From assembly GCA_945861815.1 (NCBI GenBank), contig CAMAVV010000133.1, forward strand, positions 1-5,037: a stretch of DNA of 5,037 bases, in the 5' to 3' direction. Every line of letters begins with the position of its first letter. The first letter of the stretch is position 1. A program made the position numbers and the translations under genes. This document shows, piece after piece, positions 1-5,037 of the stretch. A model generated the notes under the pieces. The model made no database searches and was not told the DNA's origin. It saw only the letters and a list, made by a program, of their open reading frames with translations. The DNA comes from Thermoflexus hugenholtzii JAD2 (GTDB lineage Bacteria; Chloroflexota; Dehalococcoidia; SHYB01).

Positions 1-67
1 GCTTTGCAGGCCGAATATCAATCCAACGGTGCAGGGCTTGCGTACTATCAATATGGGACTCGGGAAA

Positions 68-73
68 GGGAGG
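68..73 (+). promoter_or_regulatory. Ribosome binding site of the ECF sigma gene
   Basis: GGGAGG sits 5 nt before the ATG at 79. It is the reason for preferring that start over the in-frame TTG at position 4. Confidence 0.75.
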
Positions 74-78
74 CGGCG

Positions 79-654
79 ATGAAGCCGACCCCGCGAGACT
101 ACACCCAGTTGAGCGACGAGGAGTTGCTCGGCTCCATATTGCGGAAGGACCGGGAAGCCCTCTCGGCTCTCTATGACCGCTTTGTGCGGCAGGTGTTCTC
201 CCTCTCCCTGCGCATGGTAGAGAATCAGAGTTTGGCGGAAGAGATCGTGCAAGACGTGTTCATGACGGTGTGGTCGCGAGGCGGATCGTACAAGAACGAT
301 CGCGGCAGCTTTTCATCATGGCTGATGAGTATCGCGCACAACCGGTGCATCGACGAGCTGCGAAGGCGACGCCGCCGCGCGAAGCTGCCTACTGTGCCGA
401 TCGACGACCTGACGCACGAGCCGAAGGGGAATGCAGAAGAGGTTACAGACGAAGTCTTTGCAAAACTGGACAGAGAATCGATATTCCAGGCCATGAGCAA
501 ACTGCCGCCAGCACAGCGGCAGGTTATAACCATGGCCTATTTCCAGGGGCTGACACAATCGGAGATCTCGAACGTGCTTTCGACGCCTCTTGGGACGATC
601 AAGACACGAATGCGCCTTGGACTGCACAAAATGCGCGACCTGCTGGTGGTATAA
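79..654 (+). CDS. ECF-family RNA polymerase sigma factor (sigma-70 regions 2 and 4)
   Basis: This is a 191-residue alternative sigma factor that would direct core RNA polymerase to a small stress-type regulon. Region 2 spans about residues 24-98. It includes LYDRF, the core-binding and -10 recognition stretch EEIVQDVFMTVW (54-65), and RGSFSSWLMSIAHNRCIDEL (75-94), which is followed by six arginines. A short acidic linker (about 107-130) leads to region 4 (about 138-190). There LPPAQRQVITMAYFQG and the helix-turn-helix LTQSEISNVLSTPLGTIKTR form the -35 recognition module. The length is normal for an ECF factor and no extra domains are seen. I chose the ATG at 79 because GGGAGG lies 5 nt upstream and the family's N-terminus fits. 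A TTG at position 4 in the same frame would add 25 residues with no family similarity. The anti-sigma gene starts 8 nt downstream, which is the usual sigma/RskA pairing and suggests co-transcription and binding of the two products. The specific ECF subgroup and regulon cannot be told from this window. Confidence 0.95.
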   Translation: MKPTPRDYTQLSDEELLGSILRKDREALSALYDRFVRQVFSLSLRMVENQSLAEEIVQDVFMTVWSRGGSYKNDRGSFSSWLMSIAHNRCIDELRRRRRRAKLPTVPIDDLTHEPKGNAEEVTDEVFAKLDRESIFQAMSKLPPAQRQVITMAYFQGLTQSEISNVLSTPLGTIKTRMRLGLHKMRDLLVV

Positions 655-662
655 AAAGAGCA

Positions 663-1157
663 ATGGCTATCACTTGCGAAGAGATTGCTGAACTCTCCGC
701 CTCCTACGCGCTCGGCGCGATGGAGGGAGAAGAGAAGTCGATATTTGAAGAGCACCTGGAAAGGTGCCCGGCGTGCCGTATGGTTTTGGAGCAAGACAGA
801 GAGATCGTAGGCCGCCTGCCAGAGGCAGTGAAGGTCACCGACCCGTCGCCTGCGCTCAAGGGTCGCCTGCTGGCGCGCGTGGATGCCTACGAGGCGCAAT
901 CTACAGAGGCTACGCCAGCGGCGGCGGACGGCGGCAGGGGCACGCGCAGAGGATGGCTTGACGCCTTCAGCAAACGGCCGTTTGTCTTTGGAACAGCAAT
1001 GGCGGCGCTTATCGCCCTGCTGCTGGGCTGGAGCATCACTCAGACGGTGCGCCTCAACCGCATCACAAGCCAGGACGACCGGACGGAGGAGCGGATCCAG
1101 CAGCTGGCGGCGCAGAATGCCGCCGTGTCCGCACGCGTCGAGGAACTGGAATCGTAG
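663..1157 (+). CDS. Anti-sigma factor, N-terminal part (zinc-finger-like domain, TM helix, coiled coil), ended by an in-frame amber codon
   Basis: This is a 164-residue membrane anti-sigma factor of the RskA/zinc-finger type, presumed to hold the sigma factor encoded just upstream at the inner face of the membrane. Residues 5-50 resemble the ZAS-type domain. ELSASYALGAMEGEE is followed by H31-x3-C35-x2-C38, the HxxxCxxC zinc or redox motif. A flexible Ala/Gly/Arg-rich linker (about 78-100) and the basic KRP (104-106) precede one transmembrane helix (about 107-125). The N-terminus should therefore be cytoplasmic and the C-terminus outside. Residues 128-164 form a polar helix with coiled-coil character. 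The frame then meets TAG at 1155 and resumes as the rest of an RskA protein, so this is probably the front half of a gene of about 310 codons. Only a weak AAGAG precedes the ATG, and the gap from the sigma stop is 8 nt, so translational coupling is likely. The fragment keeps everything needed to bind sigma and anchor in the membrane. Whether it is functional is inference. Confidence 0.85.
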   Translation: MAITCEEIAELSASYALGAMEGEEKSIFEEHLERCPACRMVLEQDREIVGRLPEAVKVTDPSPALKGRLLARVDAYEAQSTEATPAAADGGRGTRRGWLDAFSKRPFVFGTAMAALIALLLGWSITQTVRLNRITSQDDRTEERIQQLAAQNAAVSARVEELES

Positions 1158-1178
1158 AATGCCACAGTATCGACGAGT

Positions 1179-1595
1179 GTGAACGGTGTTAAGGAAGAAA
1201 ACGTGCAGCTCGCCAGCGTGGTGCGCAGGCAGTGGGACGCCTTAGCCTTCGCCACAGCGCCTGAAATCAAGGCCGTTCGGTTCGACGGGACTGACGGTTC
1301 GCCGACCGTAAAGGCTAGCCTCTTCCTGGATGACTCAACGCTCCGCGCGATGATGATGGTGACCGGCCTGAAGCCGCCAGTGGAGGGCTACGCCTACCAA
1401 CTCTGGCTTGTAACCTCCGAGAAGAAGGTCGTGAGCTTGGGCTCCTTCCGCACCATCGCTGACGGCTATGCAGCATGGCTCTTCCAGATGCCTTACTCGG
1501 CTGCGCCCTATTACACGTATGTCGTCTCGCTTGAGCCTCGCGGCGGCAGCGACTGGCCGACGACTCCGCCAGTGCTTCGCTCGAAGACGACCTAG
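1179..1595 (+). CDS. Anti-sigma factor, C-terminal fragment (RskA extracytoplasmic domain), separated from its front half by the amber codon
   Basis: This open frame continues the preceding gene in the same reading frame after the TAG at 1155-1157. Sense codons already follow at 1158, and the first possible start is GTG at 1179, giving 138 residues. The first 20 or so residues (VKEENVQLASVVRRQWDAL) continue the coiled coil. The rest matches the RskA C-terminal domain pattern: a short strand region with KASLFLDDST, a GLKPPVEGYAYQLWLV core, a GSFRTIADGYAAW strand, and the typical ending VVSLEPRGGSDWPTTPPVL. In intact relatives this domain lies outside the membrane and is the sensory or stability part of the anti-sigma factor. 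Translated from the GTG, it would have no signal peptide or TM segment and would stay in the cytoplasm. No Shine-Dalgarno sequence precedes the GTG, so independent translation looks poor. It is best read as the tail of a broken, or possibly read-through, anti-sigma gene spanning 663-1595. A sequencing error at 1155 remains possible. Confidence 0.7.
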   Translation: MNGVKEENVQLASVVRRQWDALAFATAPEIKAVRFDGTDGSPTVKASLFLDDSTLRAMMMVTGLKPPVEGYAYQLWLVTSEKKVVSLGSFRTIADGYAAWLFQMPYSAAPYYTYVVSLEPRGGSDWPTTPPVLRSKTT

Positions 1596-1621
1596 GCAGC
1601 GATTTTCTCCTTTCGCGCCTC

Positions 1622-1651
1622 TTTCCAGGCCCCGCACGCCTCTGATATACT
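1622..1651 (+). promoter_or_regulatory. Candidate extended -10 promoter for purA
   Basis: In the 92-nt spacer between the anti-sigma gene and purA, TATACT (1646-1651) matches five of six positions of the TATAAT consensus. It has TG one base upstream (1643-1644), the extended -10 form. TTTCCA (1622-1627), 18 bp upstream, matches TTGACA at four of six positions. Transcription would begin near 1658, giving a leader of about 30 nt. No clear hairpin terminator for the sigma operon was seen in the spacer, so some read-through into purA is possible. Confidence 0.5.
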
Positions 1652-1687
1652 TTCGTCTGCCCTTTGAAACTTGACCGTGGTGAACAC

Positions 1688-2995
1688 ATGCCTTCAATAA
1701 TCGTCGTCGGCGCCCACTGGGGCGACGAAGGAAAAGGGAAGATCGTCGACATGGTGGCCCAAAAGGCCGACATGGTCGTGCGTTATGCCGGGGGAGACAA
1801 CGCGGGCCACACGGTCATCAACAACCACGGGAAGTTCGGCCTGCACCTTGTGCCTTCGGGCATCTTCGCCAAAGGCGTCATCTGCGTCATCGCCAATGGC
1901 GTCGCGGTGAATCTGGAATCGCTTGCCAAAGAAGTCGACAGCTTAGAAAAGAGCGGCATCGACATGAGCCGCCTGCGCATCAGCGATAAGGCGCACGTGG
2001 TGCTGCCGTACCACATCCAGCTGGACGGGCTGGAAGAAAAGGCGCGAGGCGACGATGCGATAGGGACGACGAAGCGGGGCATCGGCCCCATGTACCAGGA
2101 CAAGGTGGGGCGCATCGGCATCCGTGTAGGCGACCTCCTGGACCCGGACCAGCTTGCCTCGCGACTGGGCATAGCGGTGGAGGGAAAGAACAGCCAACTA
2201 CAGCACTACGGCGAGAAGCCCGTCTCGTACGAAGCGCTCTACGCCTGGTGCCGCAAGCTCGTCGAGCGTCTCGCAAAATATGTCTGTCCGACGGAAGACC
2301 TCATCAACGACGCGCTCGACAAAGGGAAGACGGTCATCTTCGAAGGGGCACAAGGCGCGCTGCTGGACGTGGAGTTCGGCACCTATCCCTTTGTCACATC
2401 ATCCTCAACCATCGCCGCCGGGGTGTACCCTGGCGCAGGCCTCCGCCCGCGGGCTATCGATTGTGTCCTGGGCATCTTCAAGGCCTACACGACGCGCGTG
2501 GGCACAGGGCCGTTCCCCACGGAGCTGCTGGACGCAACGGGCAATCGCATCCGCGAGCGCGCCCACGAGTTCGGCACGACGACGGGCAGGCCGCGGCGCT
2601 GCGGCTGGTTCGACGCCGTGGCTGGAAAGTACAGCGCGCGCATCAACGGCATGACGGCAGGCGCAATCACACGCCTTGATGTGCTGGACGACTTCAAATC
2701 AGTGAAGATTTGCACGGGCTACACGATAGAGGGTAAGGTGGTGAACCACTTCCCGGCGAACCTGCACCACTTGCGCCTCTGCAAGCCCGTCTACGAAGAG
2801 CTGCCCGGCTGGATGGAGCCGACATCGCACCTGCGGGACTTCAGCAAGCTGCCCAAGAATGCGAAGGCCTATATCAAGCGGATAGAAAAGCTCGTCGGCG
2901 TGCCGATGAAGCTGATCTCCATCGGCCCTCGGCGCGAGGAGACGATAGAGGTTGCGCCGCTGGTGACAGTGAAGAAGGGCAAGCGAAAAGGCTAG
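1688..2995 (+). CDS. purA: Adenylosuccinate synthetase (PurA)
   Basis: PurA joins IMP and aspartate using GTP to make adenylosuccinate, the first committed step from IMP to AMP, in the cytoplasm. The 435-residue product has the normal length and complete family motifs. WGDEGKGK (11-18) holds the catalytic Asp13 and the phosphate loop, and GGDNAGHT (35-42) holds the catalytic His41. IGTTKRGIGP (125-134) and Arg142 in DKVGRIGIR contribute to IMP binding. FEGAQGALLD (218-227), TSSSTIAAGV (237-246), VGTGPFPTEL (271-280) and TTTGRPRR (297-304) follow in the usual order. The guanine-binding segment reads TRLDVLD (328-334) rather than the usual TKLDVLDG. The usual Gln before WGDEGKGK is His10. Both are mild variants and the enzyme looks intact. 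I chose the ATG at 1688, with GGTGA 4 nt upstream, over a TTG at 1664 that adds eight unrelated residues. The gene has its own candidate promoter. Its TAG stop overlaps that of convergent dapA. Confidence 0.97.
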   Translation: MPSIIVVGAHWGDEGKGKIVDMVAQKADMVVRYAGGDNAGHTVINNHGKFGLHLVPSGIFAKGVICVIANGVAVNLESLAKEVDSLEKSGIDMSRLRISDKAHVVLPYHIQLDGLEEKARGDDAIGTTKRGIGPMYQDKVGRIGIRVGDLLDPDQLASRLGIAVEGKNSQLQHYGEKPVSYEALYAWCRKLVERLAKYVCPTEDLINDALDKGKTVIFEGAQGALLDVEFGTYPFVTSSSTIAAGVYPGAGLRPRAIDCVLGIFKAYTTRVGTGPFPTELLDATGNRIRERAHEFGTTTGRPRRCGWFDAVAGKYSARINGMTAGAITRLDVLDDFKSVKICTGYTIEGKVVNHFPANLHHLRLCKPVYEELPGWMEPTSHLRDFSKLPKNAKAYIKRIEKLVGVPMKLISIGPRREETIEVAPLVTVKKGKRKG

Positions 2996-3010
2996 CGAGC
3001 CTTCTTCTTC
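2986..3010. terminator. Candidate bidirectional intrinsic terminator over the purA/dapA gene ends
   Basis: AAGGCT (2988-2993) and AGCCTT (2998-3003) form a perfect 6-bp stem with a 4-nt loop. On the plus strand the stem is preceded by an A-run and followed by a T-rich CTTCTTC. On the minus strand the stem ends in a run of four T, two of them in the stem. A second, outer inverted repeat pairs GAAGAAGG (2971-2978) with CCTTCTTC (3000-3007) and would compete with the small stem. Both stop codons lie in this hairpin. It fits a shared terminator for the two convergent units. The short stem and imperfect T-tract keep confidence moderate. Confidence 0.5.
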
Positions 3011-3903
3011 AGCGGCAGGTCAATGGTCACTTTCGCCAAAGCGTCGCGCACGGTTGCGGCATTCTTTTCATCGATCTCGAAGAGGGGCAGCCTCAAGCCG
3101 CCAACGTCAAAGCCTAGATAGTTCATGGCGTATTTGATGGGGATGGGGTTCGGGACCACGTAGAGGTCCTTGAAGATGGGCGTGAGGCGGTCGTGGATAG
3201 CCTGCGCGCCAGCCTGGTCGCCCTTTATATCGCGCTCGATCATCTCCCTCATCTGCTTGCCAACCAGGTGTGAGGCCACTGCGACGACGCCATAGCCGCC
3301 CGCCGAGACGATGGCGTGCGTATTACCGTCGTCGCCGCTCCAGACTCGGAAGTCTTTGCGCGTGACCCCCTTGATGATTGCCTCGGCCTGCTTCACGTCA
3401 GGTGCGGCCTCTTTGATGCCGATGATGTTGGGGATGGCGCTCAGGCGAATCGTCGTCTCTACAGCCATGTTGGTGACGGTGCGCGTGGGCACGTTATAGA
3501 GGATGCACGGCAGCTTGGTGCTTTGGGCTATGGCCTTGAAATGGGCATAGACACCGTCTTGAGTCGTCCTGTTGTAGTAGGGGACGACGACCAAAACGGC
3601 GTCGGCGATGCCCTGCTTCTCTACTTTGTGGGTAAAGTCGATGCTCTCCTGAGTGTTGTTGGAGCCGGTGCCGGCGATAAGGGTGACCTTTTTGCCGATG
3701 GCCTGGCGAACGGCGGCGAAGAGCTTCAGTTTCTCATCTTTAGTGAGGGTGGGCGATTCGCCGGTGGTGCCGGAGACGACAAGGCCGTCGCTGCCGGAGG
3801 CGAGGAGGGCTTTAGCAAGACGCTTAGCCTGGGCGTAGTTGACCTGTCCCTTCTTATCGAAGGGCGTCACCATCGCAGTAATCAGGCGGCCAAGGTCACG
3901 CAT
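2992..3903 (-). CDS. dapA: 4-hydroxy-tetrahydrodipicolinate synthase (DapA)
   Basis: DapA condenses pyruvate with aspartate semialdehyde, the first step of the diaminopimelate/lysine branch, in the cytoplasm. The 303-residue (beta/alpha)8 barrel is full length. SGTTGES (44-50) holds the proton-relay threonine (Thr46). PYYNR (108-112) holds the tyrosine equivalent to E. coli Tyr107 (Tyr110). YNVPTRT (136-142) holds Tyr136 and the substrate-binding Arg141. IGIKEA (161-166) holds the Schiff-base Lys164. SGDD and PNPIPIKYAM lie in their usual places, and the C-terminus is a basic LKKKAR tail. I chose the ATG at 3903 because GGAGG lies 5 nt upstream. A TTG at 3930 would add nine residues but sits inside a small hairpin and lacks family support. 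The gene follows asd after 48 nt on the same strand, so DapA acts on the product of its operon neighbour. The positions of the E. coli feedback histidines 53 and 56 are both lysine here (Lys55, Lys58), suggesting weak or no inhibition by lysine. Confidence 0.97.
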   Translation of the reverse strand: MRDLGRLITAMVTPFDKKGQVNYAQAKRLAKALLASGSDGLVVSGTTGESPTLTKDEKLKLFAAVRQAIGKKVTLIAGTGSNNTQESIDFTHKVEKQGIADAVLVVVPYYNRTTQDGVYAHFKAIAQSTKLPCILYNVPTRTVTNMAVETTIRLSAIPNIIGIKEAAPDVKQAEAIIKGVTRKDFRVWSGDDGNTHAIVSAGGYGVVAVASHLVGKQMREMIERDIKGDQAGAQAIHDRLTPIFKDLYVVPNPIPIKYAMNYLGFDVGGLRLPLFEIDEKNAATVRDALAKVTIDLPLKKKAR

Positions 3904-3908
3904 AGAGG

Positions 3909-3913
3909 CCTCC
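3909..3913 (-). promoter_or_regulatory. Ribosome binding site of dapA
   Basis: On the minus strand GGAGG lies 5 nt before the ATG at 3903. It decides that start against the TTG at 3930. Confidence 0.75.
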
Positions 3914-3918
3914 AGACC

Positions 3919-3935
3919 AAAAGGGCGCAACGCCC
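3919..3935 (-). terminator. Possible weak terminator or attenuator hairpin between asd and dapA
   Basis: On the minus strand GGGCG, TTG loop, CGCCC (3935-3923) form a perfect 5-bp all-GC stem that runs directly into TTTT (3922-3919). It lies in the 48-nt asd-dapA gap, upstream of the dapA ribosome binding site. It may cut dapA expression relative to asd, protect the upstream mRNA end, or be incidental. The stem is short. Confidence 0.3.
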
Positions 3936-3951
3936 GTGCAACAGATGCCCG

Positions 3952-4974
3952 CTATCTCTTCCCGAGGAGGTTGCGGCGAACGAGCTCTTCAGCGATCTGC
4001 ACGGCGTTGAGCGCCGCGCCTTTGCGTAGGTTATCAGCCGATAGCCACAATACAAGCCCCGTAGGGTTCGAGGTGTCTTTGCGGATGCGCCCGACGAGGA
4101 CGTCGTCGGTGTCGGCGGCCTGGATCGGTAAGGGATAGAGGCTTTTTTCAGGATTGTCGACGAGCTTGACGCCGGGCATCTCCGAAAGGAGAACACGGGC
4201 CTGCTTTGGCTCGACAGGGCGCTCGAAGTCGATGTGGACAGCCATGCTGTGCGCTTGGTAGACGGGGACGCGAACGCAGGTGGCGGAGAAGAGAAGGCCG
4301 GACAGGCCTAAAATCCTCCGCGTCTCCTCCTGCATCTTCCACTCTTCCTTGGTATAGCCGTCCTCGCGGAAGGTGTCCACTTGCGGGATGAGGTTGAAGG
4401 CGATCTGATGAGGATAGACCGACTTCTCGATCTTTCCGCCTGCAAGGGCGGCGCGGGTCTGGTCGGTCAGTTCGCGAACGGCGGCAGAGCCAGTGCCGGA
4501 GACAGCCTGGTAGGTATCAACGACGACTCGGCGGATGGGGCTGGCCTGGCGCAGAGCGTGGAGAACCATCGCCAGCGGCACAGTGGTGCAGTTTGGCGTC
4601 GAGACGATGCCTTTGTGCCACTGCAAATCGTTCGCATTAATCTCAGGCACCACCAAGGGCACTTTGGGATCGAGGCGAAATGCCGAGCTGTCATCAATAG
4701 CTACCGCGCCAACGCGAGCGGCGGCAGGGCAATAATCGGCGGAGGCGGCGGTGGTCGCGGAGACGAAGACGATGTCTGCGCCAAGGAAGGCCTTCGCGGG
4801 GTCCGTATCTTCGACGGTCAGGTCTTCTCCTCGGAACCGTATTTTTGAGCCAGCGGAGCGCTTTGTGGCGTAGAGGCGCAGCTTCCTCATGGGGAACTTG
4901 CGCTGTTCGAGGATCTTGAGGAACTGAGCGCCAACCGCACCAGTCGCGCCGACCAACGAAACGACAATACTCAT
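3952..4974 (-). CDS. asd: Aspartate-semialdehyde dehydrogenase (Asd)
   Basis: Asd reduces L-aspartyl-4-phosphate to L-aspartate 4-semialdehyde with NADPH, the branch point towards lysine/diaminopimelate and towards threonine and methionine. The 340-residue product has the normal length for the shorter bacterial class. An N-terminal Rossmann fold carries GATGAVG (9-15). DDSSAFR (94-100) contributes a substrate phosphate-binding arginine. STPNCTT (125-131) holds the catalytic nucleophile Cys129. YQAVSGTG (155-162) holds Gln156, RVPV holds Arg235, and the catalytic His242 lies in QAHS. The spacing Cys to Gln (27) and Arg to His (7) equals that of the E. coli enzyme. The C-terminal part carries VGRIRKD and the dimer segment LWLSADNLRKGAALNAVQIAE. 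The start is ATG at 4974 with AGGAG 6 nt upstream. The stop codon of the upstream gene overlaps this site, and dapA follows after 48 nt, so asd is the middle gene of a lysine operon. Confidence 0.97.
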   Translation of the reverse strand: MSIVVSLVGATGAVGAQFLKILEQRKFPMRKLRLYATKRSAGSKIRFRGEDLTVEDTDPAKAFLGADIVFVSATTAASADYCPAAARVGAVAIDDSSAFRLDPKVPLVVPEINANDLQWHKGIVSTPNCTTVPLAMVLHALRQASPIRRVVVDTYQAVSGTGSAAVRELTDQTRAALAGGKIEKSVYPHQIAFNLIPQVDTFREDGYTKEEWKMQEETRRILGLSGLLFSATCVRVPVYQAHSMAVHIDFERPVEPKQARVLLSEMPGVKLVDNPEKSLYPLPIQAADTDDVLVGRIRKDTSNPTGLVLWLSADNLRKGAALNAVQIAEELVRRNLLGKR

Positions 4975-4980
4975 CGAAAA

Positions 4981-4985
4981 CTCCT
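4981..4985 (-). promoter_or_regulatory. Ribosome binding site of asd, overlapping the stop codon of the upstream gene
   Basis: On the minus strand AGGAG lies 6 nt before the asd ATG. Its first two bases are the last two of the upstream TAG stop (4986-4984), so ribosomes ending the upstream gene sit on the asd initiation site. This is typical of translational coupling. Confidence 0.7.
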
Positions 4986-5037
4986 AGAGACCAAGCAGGC
5001 GGTCTAAACCAAAGATGAAGCCCTTATGGGCAGCGAC
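4984..5037 (-). CDS. C-terminal end of an upstream gene, probably dapB (4-hydroxy-tetrahydrodipicolinate reductase), cut by the window edge
   Basis: Seventeen codons, read from the right edge on the minus strand, encode VAAHKGFIFGLDRLLGL followed by TAG at 4986-4984. The stop is 9 nt before the asd ATG. The ending, a glycine then a hydrophobic stretch, GLD and LLGL, resembles the last helix of DapB proteins, some of which end in forms such as GLVYGLEK-like or YxMxDVLGL-like tails. The neighbouring asd and dapA make this reading natural, since DapB uses the product of DapA. The alternative is a class II tRNA synthetase tail with a GLDR motif, which is usually further from the C-terminus. That the stretch is coding is fairly sure. 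The identity is inference from 17 residues and context. Confidence 0.5.
   Translation of the reverse strand, partial: VAAHKGFIFGLDRLLGL

Noticed and set aside
4..78. TTG start giving a 25-residue N-terminal extension of the sigma factor
   Set aside because: The extension does not resemble the ECF family, and a good Shine-Dalgarno sequence precedes the ATG at 79.
270..662. Upstream extension of the anti-sigma frame into the sigma gene
   Set aside because: This part overlaps the sigma coding sequence out of frame and has no family similarity. The zinc-finger-type domain begins at the ATG at 663.
1155..1157. Pyrrolysine or other programmed recoding at the amber codon
   Set aside because: There is no recognisable recoding element, the site is a structural coiled coil rather than an active site, and TAG is the ordinary stop for most genes here. 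A mutation or sequencing error is simpler.
1315..1773. Open frame of 152 codons on the minus strand over the RskA tail and the purA start
   Set aside because: It has a low-complexity Ser/Arg/Pro-rich composition typical of a shadow frame, and it crosses the purA promoter and start codon.
3316..4029. Long open frame (237 codons) on the plus strand across dapA
   Set aside because: It lies opposite the fully motif-supported dapA. Its glycine/valine/aspartate-rich composition is what the complement of a GC-rich gene gives, and no domain is recognisable.
4381..4848. Open frame of 155 codons on the plus strand across asd
   Set aside because: It is an antisense shadow of asd with no motifs, and asd is complete with all catalytic residues.

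Overview
The window is bacterial chromosomal DNA of moderately high GC. It holds two unrelated blocks of ordinary genes that meet tail to tail near position 2994. The protein styles suggest Chloroflexota (Dehalococcoidia or SAR202-like): an ECF sigma factor paired with an RskA-type anti-sigma factor, a Gram-positive-style PurA, and a lysine cluster with Asd and DapA. This assignment rests on general resemblance only and is tentative.

Plus strand, 1-1595: a two-gene regulatory unit. An ECF RNA polymerase sigma factor (79-654) is followed after 8 nt by its presumed membrane-bound anti-sigma factor (from 663). The anti-sigma gene is interrupted by one in-frame amber codon at 1155-1157. The part before it carries the zinc-finger-type sigma-binding domain, one transmembrane helix and the start of a coiled coil. 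The part after it (1158-1595), in the same frame, carries the rest of the coiled coil and a recognisable RskA extracytoplasmic domain. This is the most notable feature of the window.

Plus strand, 1596-2995: a 92-nt spacer holds a plausible extended -10 promoter and leads into a complete purA (adenylosuccinate synthetase, AMP branch of purine synthesis).

Minus strand, 5037-2992: a lysine/diaminopimelate operon, read right to left. It starts with the last 17 codons of a gene whose C-terminus resembles DapB, then asd (aspartate-semialdehyde dehydrogenase), then dapA (4-hydroxy-tetrahydrodipicolinate synthase). Asd makes aspartate semialdehyde and DapA condenses it with pyruvate. DapB, if that is the edge gene, reduces the next intermediate, so these would be consecutive steps. 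The dapB-like stop codon overlaps the asd ribosome binding site. A small hairpin with a T-run lies between asd and dapA.

The stop codons of purA and dapA share one CTAG palindrome, inside a hairpin that could terminate transcription from both sides. Five of the six gene ends (counting the end of the full-length anti-sigma frame) use TAG. I found no RNA genes, mobile elements, CRISPR arrays or sign of a novel multi-gene system. No stretch over 300 bases lacks a gene.
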